DNA of 64,000 nucleotides, from NCBI RefSeq assembly GCF_025642255.1, contig NZ_CP106759.1, positions 2,755,501-2,819,500 of the forward strand, in the 5' to 3' direction. The DNA is from Stenotrophomonas maltophilia (lineage in GTDB: Bacteria > Pseudomonadota > Gammaproteobacteria > Xanthomonadales > Xanthomonadaceae). The notes under the pieces were generated by a model. It was given only the letters and a program-made list of their open reading frames with translations. It ran no database searches and was not told the DNA's origin. The position numbers were made by a program, and so were the translations under genes. Below, one piece after another: positions 1 to 8,034 of the stretch (positions are counted from its first letter, which is position 1; each line of letters begins with the position of its first letter).

Positions 1-223
1 CCTTGCCCGGTTGCAGCACCACCGCGTGGGCACCCAGCTGGAACGCGCCCAGCTCGAAGCTGGTGCGGGTGCGCATCGACGGATTGAAGAACACCAGCGC
101 GATCGACTTGCCCTTGAGCTGGTCGCCGAGCTTGTTGCGCTTGAACAGCGCTGCCTGGGTCAGCAGCGCATCAAGCTCGCTGCGGCTCCAGTCCTGGGTG
201 TTCAGGAAGTGCTTGGGGGACAT
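1..223 (-). CDS. argF': N-acetylornithine carbamoyltransferase, N-terminal part
   Basis: This gene runs off the left edge, so only about the first 74 residues are visible. The N-terminus MSPKHFLNTQDWSRSELDAL and the later stretch SIALVFFNPSMRTRTSFELG contain the carbamoyl-phosphate-binding S-M-R-T-R-T loop. The family is the Xanthomonadaceae enzyme that carbamoylates N-acetylornithine instead of ornithine in arginine synthesis in the cytoplasm. Two ATG codons are adjacent (226-224 and 223-221). The second is chosen because it lies 6 bases after the GGA of an AAGGA ribosome site. The C-terminal residues that separate acetylornithine from ornithine specificity are outside the window, so the call rests on similarity of the N-terminus. 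Confidence 0.9.
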   Translation of the reverse strand, partial: MSPKHFLNTQDWSRSELDALLTQAALFKRNKLGDQLKGKSIALVFFNPSMRTRTSFELGAFQLGAHAVVLQPGK

Positions 224-331
224 CATCTTTCCTTGCGTGGCGGCGTCAGGTTCGACGCGGTGGAAGGGAAATGCGGAAACCAAAGGTGGGGTGAAATCGT
301 TGCAGTTGAAGCTTTCAGGAAGCGGAAACGA

Positions 332-358
332 AAAAACCCAGCCGGCGGGCTGGGTTTC
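332..358 (-). terminator. Rho-independent terminator or attenuator ahead of argF'
   Basis: A 10-bp perfect stem (AAACCCAGCC at 335-344 with its complement at 349-358) has a 4-base loop. On the minus strand it runs into T6. It lies about 108 bases before the argF' start and 28 bases after a 33-codon reading frame. It may end the upstream transcript or act as an attenuator. Confidence 0.75.
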
Positions 359-385
359 TATCGGACGAACAGCAAAAAGCTCCGG

Positions 386-487
386 TTACCCAGCGAGAAT
401 GTGGGGTTCCGGTCGACGGGCACGCGAGGTCATACCCGACGCCTGTCGGGCTGCGCTGCTGTCGTGCTGGAAGTCGGTGAGCTTCAT
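386..487 (-). CDS. small ORF, 33 codons, possible leader peptide of argF'
   Basis: The frame encodes a 33-residue peptide starting MKLTDFQHDSSAARQASGMT and ending HILAG. It contains four arginines within 14 codons (CGA, CGT, CGT, CGA), including an R-A-R-R cluster. Its TAA stop is 28 bases upstream of the terminator-like hairpin that precedes argF'. No strong ribosome site is visible; the ATG follows GCCCGGCC. It could be a real arginine-responsive leader peptide, or chance coding in a spacer between the UmoD-like gene and argF'. Arginine genes in gammaproteobacteria are usually controlled by ArgR, so the leader idea is inference only. Confidence 0.3.
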   Translation of the reverse strand: MKLTDFQHDSSAARQASGMTSRARRPEPHILAG

Positions 488-542
488 GGCCGGGCATCTT
501 TGCACGCGGCCGGCGCCGGCGCAAGGGGCCGGCGTCCCAGAA

Positions 543-1112
543 TCAGGGATTGCTGGCGGTGCCCTGCTCCGGGCCGACCCAGGGCGTGATCGAGACCCGG
601 ACCTTGAGCCGGTTGCCAGGGTCTTCCGGCAGGCGCGAGCGGTACTTGGTGCCCCTGTAGACGTAATCCACGTCGTAGGCGATGGGCCGACGGAACTCGC
701 GCCCGACGGGAACGATCCGGCAGTCGCGGGTCAGCATCGGCCCGTTGTTGGTGGGACCGGTGGGCGCGGCCGGCGCCTCGGCTGCGGTCTCGTCCACCGC
801 CTCCTCGTCGCTGCGCTTGAACATCGAGCGCACCGAGTCCCAGAAGCGGCTGATCCGGCCCTTGTCCTCCGTCGGCTCCTCGCCGGTGACATTCACCGGG
901 GCCAGGGTCCGGGTCGACACCGGCTCGCAGTGCTCCTCGGTCCGGGTCGCGCGCAAGGTCTGGAACACCGGCTCGACGTTCAGCACCTGGGCGTAGTCGA
1001 ACTTCACGTTCTCCACGATCACCACCCGGTTGCGGGGCTCCCCCTCCTGGGCCAGAGCCACGGCCGGCAACGCCGACAGCCAGGCCAGGGTCAGCAACGC
1101 GGTGGATTTCAT
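543..1112 (-). CDS. secreted protein with UmoD / 17-kDa-antigen-like C-terminal domain
   Basis: A 189-residue protein with a clear signal peptide (MKSTALLTLAWLSALPAVALAQ). The mature part begins with VVIVENVKFDYAQVLNVEPV and ends with a YDVDYVYRGTKYRSRLPEDP stretch followed by KVRVSITP. This beta-rich pattern is typical of UmoD-like proteins and of the C-terminal half of glycine-zipper surface antigens. The usual glycine-zipper segment is missing. In its place is an acidic, Ala/Pro-rich spacer (about residues 85-125). Two conserved cysteines (EEHCEPV and TRDCRIV) could form a disulfide. The ATG was chosen over upstream codons because it begins the signal peptide. It is divergent from cysS. 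The function is unknown, presumably in the envelope. Confidence 0.75.
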   Translation of the reverse strand: MKSTALLTLAWLSALPAVALAQEGEPRNRVVIVENVKFDYAQVLNVEPVFQTLRATRTEEHCEPVSTRTLAPVNVTGEEPTEDKGRISRFWDSVRSMFKRSDEEAVDETAAEAPAAPTGPTNNGPMLTRDCRIVPVGREFRRPIAYDVDYVYRGTKYRSRLPEDPGNRLKVRVSITPWVGPEQGTASNP

Positions 1113-1299
1113 TGGCGACGGGAGCAAGGACACGGCAATAGTGTAGGCAGTGACGAGCGCAAGGGGCTGAACATTACCCGTCCGCGCCGCTCCTGCCCAC
1201 CCCACCTGGGTGGCCCCCGGGTCCACCGGTGGCAGGCGGTCGCCCCAAAGGGGGCCGACACGTTCTAAAATCGCAGGCTTGTCCCCCAGCCACACCCCC

Positions 1300-2676
1300 A
1301 TGACCCTGCGCCTGCACAACAACCTGACACGCCAGCTCGAACCGTTCATTCCGCTCGACCCGGCCTGTCCGACCCTGTATGTGTGCGGCCCGACGGTCTA
1401 CAACTACGTGCACATCGGCAATGCCCGTGGGCCGGTGGTGTTCGGCGTGCTGGCCGACCTGCTGCGGCGGCGTTTCGGCGCCCTGCGCTACGCCCGCAAC
1501 ATCACCGACGTGGATGACAAGATCAACACGGCCGCGCGCGAACAGGGGGTGCCGATCAGCACCATCACCGACCGTTTCGCCGCCGCCTACCGCGAGGACA
1601 TGGCCGCGCTGGGCGTGGTGCCGCCGGACATCGAACCGGAAGTTACCGCGCACATGCCGCAGATCATCACCATGATCGAGCAGCTCATCGCCAACGGTCA
1701 TGCCTATGCCGCCGAGGGCCACGTGCTGTTCGCCGTGGCCAGCTTCGATGGCTACGGCAAGCTCTCCCGCCGCGACCCGGAAGAAATGCTGGCCGGCGCC
1801 CGCGTCGATGTCGCGCCGTACAAGCGCGATCCAGGCGATTTCGTGCTGTGGAAGCCGTCCACCGACGACCTGCCGGGCTGGGCGTCGCCGTGGGGCCGTG
1901 GCCGCCCCGGCTGGCACATCGAATGCTCGGCGATGGCTGCCGCCCATCTGGGCGAGACCATCGACATCCATGCCGGTGGTGTCGACCTGCAGTTCCCGCA
2001 TCACGAGAACGAAATCGCGCAGAGCGAATGCGCCCATGGCGGAAAGATCTTCGCCCGCTTCTGGCTGCACAACGGCATGCTCAATTTCGGCGGTGCCAAG
2101 ATGAGCAAGTCGCTGGGCAACATCGAACGCGTGCACGACCTGGTGCGCCAGCACCCGCCGGAAGCGCTGCGCCTGGCCCTGCTGTCGGCCCACTACCGGC
2201 AGCCGCTGGACTGGTCCGACGCGCTGATCGAACAGTCGGTGCGCACGCTGGACCGCCTCTACGGCACCCTGCGCGAGCTCGCCGCGGTTCCGGCCGTGGC
2301 GGTGATCCCGGCCACGATCGAGGCAACCCTGGATGACGACCTCAACACGCCGCAGGCACTGGCCGAACTGGCGCGCATCGCCGCCGAAGCACGCCGCGCC
2401 ATCGAGCCGGCCGAACAGGCGCGCCTGAAAGGCGAGCTGCTCGGTGCGGGTCTGGCGCTGGGCCTGCTGCAGGCCGACCCGGCGCAGTGGTTCGGCACCG
2501 TTGCCCACGATGATGGCGAGGATGCGCGCATCCAGGGCCTCATCGATGAACGCGCCGCCGCCAAGAAGGCGCGTGACTTCGCCCGCTCCGACGCCATCCG
2601 CGACCAGCTGGCCGCCGAAGGCATCGTGCTGGAAGACACCCCGCAGGGCGTGCGCTGGTCGCGCAAGCGCGGCTGA
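1300..2676 (+). CDS. cysS: cysteinyl-tRNA synthetase
   Basis: A 458-residue class I aminoacyl-tRNA synthetase that charges tRNA-Cys in the cytoplasm. The zinc and HIGH region is visible as [20 protein letters not shown] near residue 25. The second zinc cysteine is in [10 protein letters not shown], followed by [10 protein letters not shown]. The KMSKS loop reads [10 protein letters not shown] near residue 265. The length is normal for the family. A TAAAAT hexamer at 1266-1271 could be the -10 element, with no obvious -35. The start ATG fits the homologous N-terminus [10 protein letters not shown]. sufE and a transporter follow on the same strand. Confidence 0.97.
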   Translation: MTLRLHNNLTRQLEPFIPLDPACPTLYVCGPTVYNYVHIGNARGPVVFGVLADLLRRRFGALRYARNITDVDDKINTAAREQGVPISTITDRFAAAYREDMAALGVVPPDIEPEVTAHMPQIITMIEQLIANGHAYAAEGHVLFAVASFDGYGKLSRRDPEEMLAGARVDVAPYKRDPGDFVLWKPSTDDLPGWASPWGRGRPGWHIECSAMAAAHLGETIDIHAGGVDLQFPHHENEIAQSECAHGGKIFARFWLHNGMLNFGGAKMSKSLGNIERVHDLVRQHPPEALRLALLSAHYRQPLDWSDALIEQSVRTLDRLYGTLRELAAVPAVAVIPATIEATLDDDLNTPQALAELARIAAEARRAIEPAEQARLKGELLGAGLALGLLQADPAQWFGTVAHDDGEDARIQGLIDERAAAKKARDFARSDAIRDQLAAEGIVLEDTPQGVRWSRKRG

Positions 2677-2711
2677 TCCGCGCCCGCCACGCCCCCACCG
2701 AAGAGATTGCA

Positions 2712-3164
2712 GTGATCGACTCCCCGTTCCCGCTTGAACCCACCACCGCCGAGGCCCAGGCCGCCATCGCCGAGGAATTCGGCTTCTTCGGCGACTGGTC
2801 CGAGCGCTACCAGTACCTGATCGACCTCGGCCGCAAGCTGCCGGCCTTCCCCGAAGAGTGGAAGACCGAAGAACACCGCCTGCTCGGCTGCCAGTCGATG
2901 GTCTGGATCGTTCCGGAAGGCAATGCGCAGTCGCTGCGCTTCCACGCCATCAGTGATTCGGCGATCGTCTCCGGCCTGATCTTCCTGGCCCTGCGTGTCT
3001 ATTCCGGGCGCTCGGCACAGGAAATCCTGGACACACAGCCGAGCTACATCCAGGACATCGGCCTGGCCCGCCATCTTTCGCCGACCCGCAGCAACGGCGT
3101 CGCAGCGATGCTGGCCTTCATCCGCGAGACGGCGCAGGCCCAGCTGCAGCGCGGACACCCGTGA
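2712..3164 (+). CDS. sufE: SufE-like cysteine desulfuration protein
   Basis: A 150-residue SufE family protein. SufE accepts persulfide sulfur from the cysteine desulfurase SufS and passes it to the Fe-S scaffold. The acceptor cysteine is in EEHRLLGCQSMVWI at about residue 58. The rest matches the compact SufE fold through LSPTRSNGVAAML near the end. The start is GTG, preceded by a purine-rich AAGAG about 7 bases upstream. It lies 35 bases after cysS, and its stop overlaps the next start by 4 bases (GTGA), so the transporter is probably translationally coupled. No suf cluster is visible, so it may be a stand-alone SufE. Confidence 0.93.
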   Translation: MIDSPFPLEPTTAEAQAAIAEEFGFFGDWSERYQYLIDLGRKLPAFPEEWKTEEHRLLGCQSMVWIVPEGNAQSLRFHAISDSAIVSGLIFLALRVYSGRSAQEILDTQPSYIQDIGLARHLSPTRSNGVAAMLAFIRETAQAQLQRGHP

Positions 3165-4408
3165 GCGGGACCGCCCCGGCCGAAGACACGGCGCTGGGCC
3201 TGCTGGCCCGGCCGGGCTTCGCCAAGCTGCTGGCCTACCGCATCTTCGCCATGTTGTCCTACCAGGTGGTGGCCGTCACCGTCGGCTGGCACATCTACGA
3301 AGTTACCCGCAATCCGTTCTCGCTGGGCCTGATCGGTCTGGCCGAAGTGCTGCCGTTCTTCTGCGTGGCCCCGTTCGCCGGCTATCTGGTCGACCATCTA
3401 CCGCGGCGCAAGCTGGGAATGGTCGCCTGCTCCGGCCTGATCGCCACCGCACTGGTACTGACCAGCGTCGCCATGGGCTGGCTGCCGTTCCACGGCGTAT
3501 GGCCGATCTATGCGGCGATCGCACTGACCGGCATGGTCCGTGCCTTTCTTTCGCCGATCTACAATGCATTGTTCGCCCGCGTGCTGGCGCGCGAGCAGTT
3601 CGCACGCGGTGCGGGACTGGGCGCCGTGGTGTTCCAGGCCGGCATGGTGGTGGGTCCGGCGCTGGGCGGCGTACTGGTCGGCCTGGGAGGCAAGGGGCTG
3701 TCCTATGGCGTGGCGACGGCCTTCGCGCTGGTGGCAGTGGCCTGCCTGGCCACGCTGAAGGTGGAGGAACCGGTGCACAGCGGCCCCGCAGCACCGATCT
3801 TCCAGAGCATCGCCGAAGGTGCGCGCTTCGTGGTCGGCAACCGCATCATGGTCGGCGCGATGGCGCTGGACATGTTCTCGGTGCTGCTGGGCGGTGTGGT
3901 GGCAATGCTGCCCGCCTTCCTGCATGAGATCCTGCACCATGGACCCGAAGGGCTGGGCATCCTGCGCGCTGCGCCCGCTCTGGGCTCGATCGGCGTGGGC
4001 CTGTGGCTTGCCCGGCACCCCCTGCACCGCAACGCTGGCCGGGTGCTGTTGTCTGCGGTCGCGGGCTTCGGGCTGTGCGTGATCGGTTTCGGGCTGTCGC
4101 AGCACTTCTGGCTGTCGGCGCTGATCCTGCTGTTCTACGGCGCCTTCGATGGCGTGTCGGTGGTGGTCCGCTCGACCATCCTGCAGCTGGCGACGCCCGA
4201 GGAAATGCGTGGGCGGGTATCGTCGATCAACGGCATCTTCATCAGTTCGTCCAACGAACTGGGCGCCTTCTATGCCGGCACGATGGCACGACTGCTGGGC
4301 CTGGTACCGGCAGTGGTGCTGGGGGGCTTCGCGGTGCTGAGCGTGGCCGGCATCACGGCATGGAAGAACCCGACGCTGCGGAAGTTGAATCTTCGCGACC
4401 TGCAGTGA
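3161..4408 (+). CDS. MFS transporter, EntS-like
   Basis: A 415-residue inner-membrane protein with about 12 hydrophobic segments. The signature loop between TM2 and TM3 reads GYLVDHLPRRKLGM, and the second-half loop reads TPEEMRGRVSSING. This pattern is seen in the EntS / MFS_3 group, whose known members export siderophores or drugs. The substrate cannot be read from sequence. It begins with GTG inside the sufE stop, so it is the last gene of a likely cysS-sufE-MFS run. No Fur box is visible in front, which argues against dedicated siderophore export. Confidence 0.85.
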   Translation: MSGTAPAEDTALGLLARPGFAKLLAYRIFAMLSYQVVAVTVGWHIYEVTRNPFSLGLIGLAEVLPFFCVAPFAGYLVDHLPRRKLGMVACSGLIATALVLTSVAMGWLPFHGVWPIYAAIALTGMVRAFLSPIYNALFARVLAREQFARGAGLGAVVFQAGMVVGPALGGVLVGLGGKGLSYGVATAFALVAVACLATLKVEEPVHSGPAAPIFQSIAEGARFVVGNRIMVGAMALDMFSVLLGGVVAMLPAFLHEILHHGPEGLGILRAAPALGSIGVGLWLARHPLHRNAGRVLLSAVAGFGLCVIGFGLSQHFWLSALILLFYGAFDGVSVVVRSTILQLATPEEMRGRVSSINGIFISSSNELGAFYAGTMARLLGLVPAVVLGGFAVLSVAGITAWKNPTLRKLNLRDLQ

Positions 4409-4514
4409 ACCTGCAGAGCCGAGCCCATGCTCGGCTGCGCATTTCCGTGCGCCCACGCAGCGGTTGCGCCGGGCCGAGCCCGGCGGGCTTCTTCCGCGAC
4501 CGCGGCGGGGTGTA

Positions 4515-4623
4515 ACTTTCTTTGCTCGTGCAAAGAAAGTCACCAAAGAAACACGCCGCCATCCGCGAGCCGGCGCTGCGCGCCAGTGCCCTGCGGTGCT
4601 CGGCTCGCTACAAGGCGGACCCA
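4515..4623 (+). repeat. dispersed repeat, copy 1 (short form)
   Basis: The element opens with a perfect inverted repeat (ACTTTCTTTG, CTCGTG loop, CAAAGAAAGT), followed by ACCAAAGAAACACGCCGCC with one mismatch between copies. It closes with CTGCGGTGCTCGGCTCGC and AAGGCGGACCCAA. The same two ends occur at 19467-19660 with a longer, different interior. No transposase is present. Translated fragments of this repeat give spurious small proteins containing F-F-A-R-A-K-K-V-T. Confidence 0.85.
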
Positions 4624-4654
4624 ACAGCCGCGAGCGCACGCATGACCGCTCCTG

Positions 4655-4742
4655 GTAGAGCCAAGCCATGCTTGGTTGCTTTTGCTTTTGCTATTCCTTG
4701 CCCTCCGGCTTCGGCCTGAGCCGAGCGTGGGCTCGGCTCTAC
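4655..4742. repeat. pair of SMAG-type palindromes in opposite orientation
   Basis: A GTAG-headed hairpin (GTAGAGCCAAGCCATGCTTGG, 4655-4675) faces a second hairpin ending in CTAC (arms GAGCCGAGC and GCTCGGCTC, 4718-4742). This head-to-head pairing is typical of S. maltophilia SMAG dimers. A third, less complete palindrome (GAGCCGAGC/GCTCGGCT) is at 4416-4435, just after the MFS gene. Confidence 0.8.
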
Positions 4743-4890
4743 ATCGGCCGCGCACGCAGGGATGCGTCGAGAGCCTGTGGGTGGGGCCGGGCAGAACCGT
4801 CCGCGGCATGGATACCGCGGCCGAGCTTACACCCGCGGGCTCCACCGATACCCGGAAGGCGCTGCCCCACACAGCCAACGTGAACCCAAC

Positions 4891-4916
4891 AAAAAACCCG
4901 GCCAAGGCCGGGTTTT
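4891..4916 (-). terminator. dksA terminator
   Basis: An 11-bp stem (AAAACCCGGCC with its complement) and a 2-base loop lead into T6 on the minus strand, 27 bases after the dksA stop. Confidence 0.9.
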
Positions 4917-4942
4917 CTGCATGACCAGACAACGATCGGGAA

Positions 4943-6160
4943 TCAGTCGCCCTGCTGCTTCTGCAGGTGCTCCCAACGCTCCTGGGCGTCGATGGTGCGC
5001 TCGGCCGTGAGGCGGGCTTCCAGGCGCTCCAGACCGATCTCTTCACCCGTGTCCACGCAGTAGCCGTAATCACCGGCTTCCAGGCGCTTGAGCGTGCTGT
5101 CGATCTTGCCGATCAGCTTGCGGTAGCGGTCGCGGGTGCGCAGCTCCAGCGAGTTCTCGGTCTCACGGGTCGCACGCTCGGCCTCGTCGCCGATGTCACG
5201 CACTTCCTCGCGCAGATTCTCGATGGTCTGCTTGGACTCCTCCACCAGATCCGCGCGCCAGTTCTGCAGGCGCTGGCGGAAGTACTCCTGCTGCAGCGGG
5301 CTCATGTATTCCTCTTCCGACGACGGCTTGTAACCGGCCGGCAGGATCGGGCGGCCGGTGGCCTCGTCGGTCTTGTACTCGACGACCTTGTACTTGCTGC
5401 GCGGGGCCGGGGCGGCCGAGCGGGCGGCGACGGCCACGGCGACCTTGCCGACAGGGCGCGACACGGTCTTCGGAGCGGGATCGGATTTCACGGCGGTTTT
5501 GGCAGGCGATTTCGAAACGGGCACGGGATTCTTGGATTGCGGGGCGGTCGACGCGGAAGGTGCAGCGGCCGAGGCCGGCTTGGATGCCGGTTTGGCTGCA
5601 GCACCTGCCGCGGTCTTGGCCGGGACAGGCTTGGCCGGAGCCTGCGTTGCGGCAGGCTTCGGTGCGGACTTCACTACGGGGGCCGGTGCCGGCTTGGCAG
5701 CCGGCGTGGCGATATTCTTGGTGACCTTCTTTACAGCGGCAGGCTTGGCCGCCGGCTTGAGTGCCGCGGCCTTCTTTGCCGCTGGCGGTGCAACCGGCTT
5801 TTTCACCGCCGCCTTCGGCGCCGGCTTGGCTGCCGGCTTCTTCGCAGCCGGTTTGGCAGCAGCCTTCTTGACCGGCACCGCCTTGCTGGCGGCCTTTTTC
5901 ACTGCCGGCGCCTTCTTGCTGGCAGCAGCAGGTTTGGCCTTGACCGGCGCAGCGGCCTTCTTGACGGCCGCTTTGCTTGCCTTGGCCGGCGTTTTTTTCG
6001 CGGTGGCCTTCCTGGCCGCCGGTTGCGAGGACGCTGCCTTGGTCGCCGGCTTGGCCGCCGGCTTCTTGACAACGGGCTTTGCCGCCAACTTCTTCACAAC
6101 AGGCTTGGCGGTTTTCTTGGCGGCCTTTGCGGCCTTCTTTGCAGTTTTTTTAGCAGCCAC
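4943..6160 (-). CDS. dksA: DksA family RNA polymerase-binding protein with long Lys/Ala/Pro extension
   Basis: A 405-residue protein; E. coli DksA is 151. The last 150 residues are DksA. They include YMSPLQQEYFRQRLQNWRAD, the coiled coil with its D-E-A tip region (DIGDEAERATRE), and the C-terminal domain. DksA binds the RNA polymerase secondary channel and works with ppGpp. The first 250 residues are an AAKKPA-type low-complexity, very basic tail resembling histone H1, which could bind DNA. The zinc finger is degenerate: only one of four cysteines remains (GYCVDTGEEIG), and the second pair reads ERTIDAQ. A well-formed promoter lies upstream and a terminator downstream. The repetitive tail creates long false frames on the other strand. 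Confidence 0.93.
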   Translation of the reverse strand: MAAKKTAKKAAKAAKKTAKPVVKKLAAKPVVKKPAAKPATKAASSQPAARKATAKKTPAKASKAAVKKAAAPVKAKPAAASKKAPAVKKAASKAVPVKKAAAKPAAKKPAAKPAPKAAVKKPVAPPAAKKAAALKPAAKPAAVKKVTKNIATPAAKPAPAPVVKSAPKPAATQAPAKPVPAKTAAGAAAKPASKPASAAAPSASTAPQSKNPVPVSKSPAKTAVKSDPAPKTVSRPVGKVAVAVAARSAAPAPRSKYKVVEYKTDEATGRPILPAGYKPSSEEEYMSPLQQEYFRQRLQNWRADLVEESKQTIENLREEVRDIGDEAERATRETENSLELRTRDRYRKLIGKIDSTLKRLEAGDYGYCVDTGEEIGLERLEARLTAERTIDAQERWEHLQKQQGD

Positions 6161-6204
6161 GAAACGCTCTTCCTTGGATTCCCCGGGGCCCGGGAAAGCG
6201 GGCC

Positions 6205-6233
6205 TTTATAGCCTACCCGACCCGCAGCAGCAA
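6205..6233 (-). promoter_or_regulatory. dksA promoter
   Basis: On the minus strand, TTGCTG (6233-6228), a 17-base spacer and TATAAA (6210-6205) form a sigma-70-like promoter. It would start transcription about 40 bases before the dksA ATG. Confidence 0.65.
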
Positions 6234-6431
6234 CCTCGACAGCCCCACTCCATTCAGTCCTGGAGTCAAGGCCCCCAAGGGCAGTCCGACGAACACGGAC
6301 CGCCTCGCGCGGTACGGAACCTGGCCGGCACCCGAAGGTGCCGGTACCGGTCGCAGGCCATCGGCGACATGCGACCAACGGCCCATCCTGCACAAATGCG
6401 GCCTTCATGCCAACTGGCATAAGATGACTGG

Positions 6432-6686
6432 GTGATCTCGCGCCTGCTCATTGCCCTGCTGCGCTTCTACAAGCGCTTCATCAGCCCCCTGCTGGGGCCA
6501 CGCTGCCGTTTCGTGCCCAGCTGTTCTGAATACGCGATGGAAGCCATCTCCCTGCATGGCCCGCTGCGCGGCAGCTGGCTGGCCGCGCGCCGGCTCGGCC
6601 GCTGCCACCCCTTCCACCCCGGCGGTGTCGACCTCGTGCCCGAACGCACCGACACCCCTTCATGCCGTTGCACAGGAAAACACTGA
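6432..6686 (+). CDS. yidD: YidD membrane protein insertion efficiency factor
   Basis: An 84-residue protein with the YidD signature: a short hydrophobic, basic N-terminus ([20 protein letters not shown]), then [19 protein letters not shown] and [12 protein letters not shown]. YidD sits at the inner face of the membrane and helps YidC-dependent insertion. It is usually found beside rnpA and yidC; here it precedes a dihydroorotase with a 1-base gap. The start is GTG with no clear ribosome site, and a TAAGAT hexamer is only 6 bases upstream, so the mRNA might be leaderless. The extreme C-terminus ([12 protein letters not shown]) is not conserved in character. Confidence 0.92.
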   Translation: MISRLLIALLRFYKRFISPLLGPRCRFVPSCSEYAMEAISLHGPLRGSWLAARRLGRCHPFHPGGVDLVPERTDTPSCRCTGKH

Positions 6687-6687
6687 C

Positions 6688-8034
6688 ATGTCCTCCACGC
6701 TCATCACCAATGCCCGCATGGTCAATGAAGGCCGCACCTTCGACGGCGACCTGCGCATCGAGAACGGTCGCATCGCGCAGATCGGCACCGGGCTGGCGCC
6801 GCGCGAGGGCGAGCAGGTGGTGGACGCCGCCGGCCGCTGGCTGTTGCCCGGCATGATCGACGACCAGGTGCACTTCCGCGAGCCGGGCCTGACCCACAAG
6901 GGCGATATCGCCAGTGAATCGGCAGCGGCCGTGGCCGGTGGCCTGACCAGCTTCATGGACATGCCCAACACCAATCCGCCGACGCTGGACTCCACCATCC
7001 TGGAAGCCAAGTACGAACTGGCGCGTGGCCGCGCCTGGGCCAACTACGGCTTCTACCACGGGGCCAGCAACGACAATCTTGAGGCCATCCGCCAGCTCGA
7101 TCCGAAGAAGGCGCCGGGCGTGAAAGTGTTCATGGGCGCGTCCACCGGCAACATGCTGGTGGACAACCCGGAAACACTGGACGCGATCTTCCGCGAGTGT
7201 CCGACCCCGATCATCACGCACTGTGAAGACACGCCGATGATCGATGCCAACCTGAAAGCCTTCCAGGAAAAATACGGCGACGCGCTGACCCCGGACATGC
7301 ACCCGGACATCCGTTCGCGCGAAGCGTGCATCAAGTCGACGCGGCTGGCGCTGTCGCTGGCACGCAAGCACGGCACCCGCCTGCACGTCCTGCATATCTC
7401 CACCGCCGACGAACTGGCACTGTTCGAGAAGGGCCCGCTGATCCGGGCCGATGGCAGCCGCAAGCAGATCACCGCCGAAACCTGCGTGCACTTCCTGCAC
7501 TTCGCCCGCCCGGATTACGCCACCAAGGGCAACCTGATCAAGTGCAATCCGGCCATCAAGGACGTGGCCGACCGCGAGGCGATCACCGCCGCGCTGGCCG
7601 ACGACGTGCTGGACGTGCTGGCCACCGACCATGCCCCGCACACCTGGGAGGAGAAGCAGAAGCCCTATGCGCAGGCGCCGTCCGGCCTGCCGCTGGTGCA
7701 GTACGCGCTGGTGGCCGCACTGGAGCGCGTGCACGAGGGCAAACTGACCCGTGAGCAGGTGGTGCAGAAATTCGCGCATGCCCCGGCCCAGCTGTTCGAC
7801 GTGGAACAGCGCGGCTTCCTGCGCGAAGGCTATTTCGCCGATCTCGTGCTGGTGGAAGACGTGCCGTTCACGGTCAAGCGCGAGGACGTGCTCTCCAAGT
7901 GCGGCTGGTCGCCGTTTGAAGGCACGACCTTCCGGTCGCGCATCGCCTCCACCTGGGTCAACGGCCAGCGGGTGTGGGACGGCAGCACGCTGGTGGGCGA
8001 GCCGGCCGGCCAGCGCTTGACCTACGACCGCTGA
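6688..8034 (+). CDS. pyrC: dihydroorotase, PyrC type
   Basis: A 448-residue amidohydrolase that cyclises carbamoyl-aspartate to dihydroorotate in pyrimidine synthesis. Metal and substrate motifs are visible: GMIDDQVHFREPGLTHKGD near residue 55, the carboxylated lysine in GVKVFMGASTGNM, THCED, LHVLHIST and ATDHAPHTWEEK. The first histidine of the usual H-x-H pair is glutamine here. I recall the same D-D-Q-V-H-F-R-E-P form in Bacteroidetes-type dihydroorotases, so the enzyme is probably active. It starts 1 base after yidD, and its stop overlaps the ATG of the M23 peptidase by one base, so the three genes are likely co-transcribed. Confidence 0.92.
   Translation: MSSTLITNARMVNEGRTFDGDLRIENGRIAQIGTGLAPREGEQVVDAAGRWLLPGMIDDQVHFREPGLTHKGDIASESAAAVAGGLTSFMDMPNTNPPTLDSTILEAKYELARGRAWANYGFYHGASNDNLEAIRQLDPKKAPGVKVFMGASTGNMLVDNPETLDAIFRECPTPIITHCEDTPMIDANLKAFQEKYGDALTPDMHPDIRSREACIKSTRLALSLARKHGTRLHVLHISTADELALFEKGPLIRADGSRKQITAETCVHFLHFARPDYATKGNLIKCNPAIKDVADREAITAALADDVLDVLATDHAPHTWEEKQKPYAQAPSGLPLVQYALVAALERVHEGKLTREQVVQKFAHAPAQLFDVEQRGFLREGYFADLVLVEDVPFTVKREDVLSKCGWSPFEGTTFRSRIASTWVNGQRVWDGSTLVGEPAGQRLTYDR

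Noticed and set aside
1113..1299. T-box or cysteine leader ahead of cysS
   Set aside because: No T-box core motif, no short Cys-codon frame and no terminator hairpin with a T run were found in the gap.
4967..6422. Very long open frames on the plus strand (over 350 codons, Gly/Arg- or Ala-rich)
   Set aside because: They are the complement of the Lys/Ala/Pro repeat tail of DksA; low-complexity GC-rich codons create long frames on the opposite strand.
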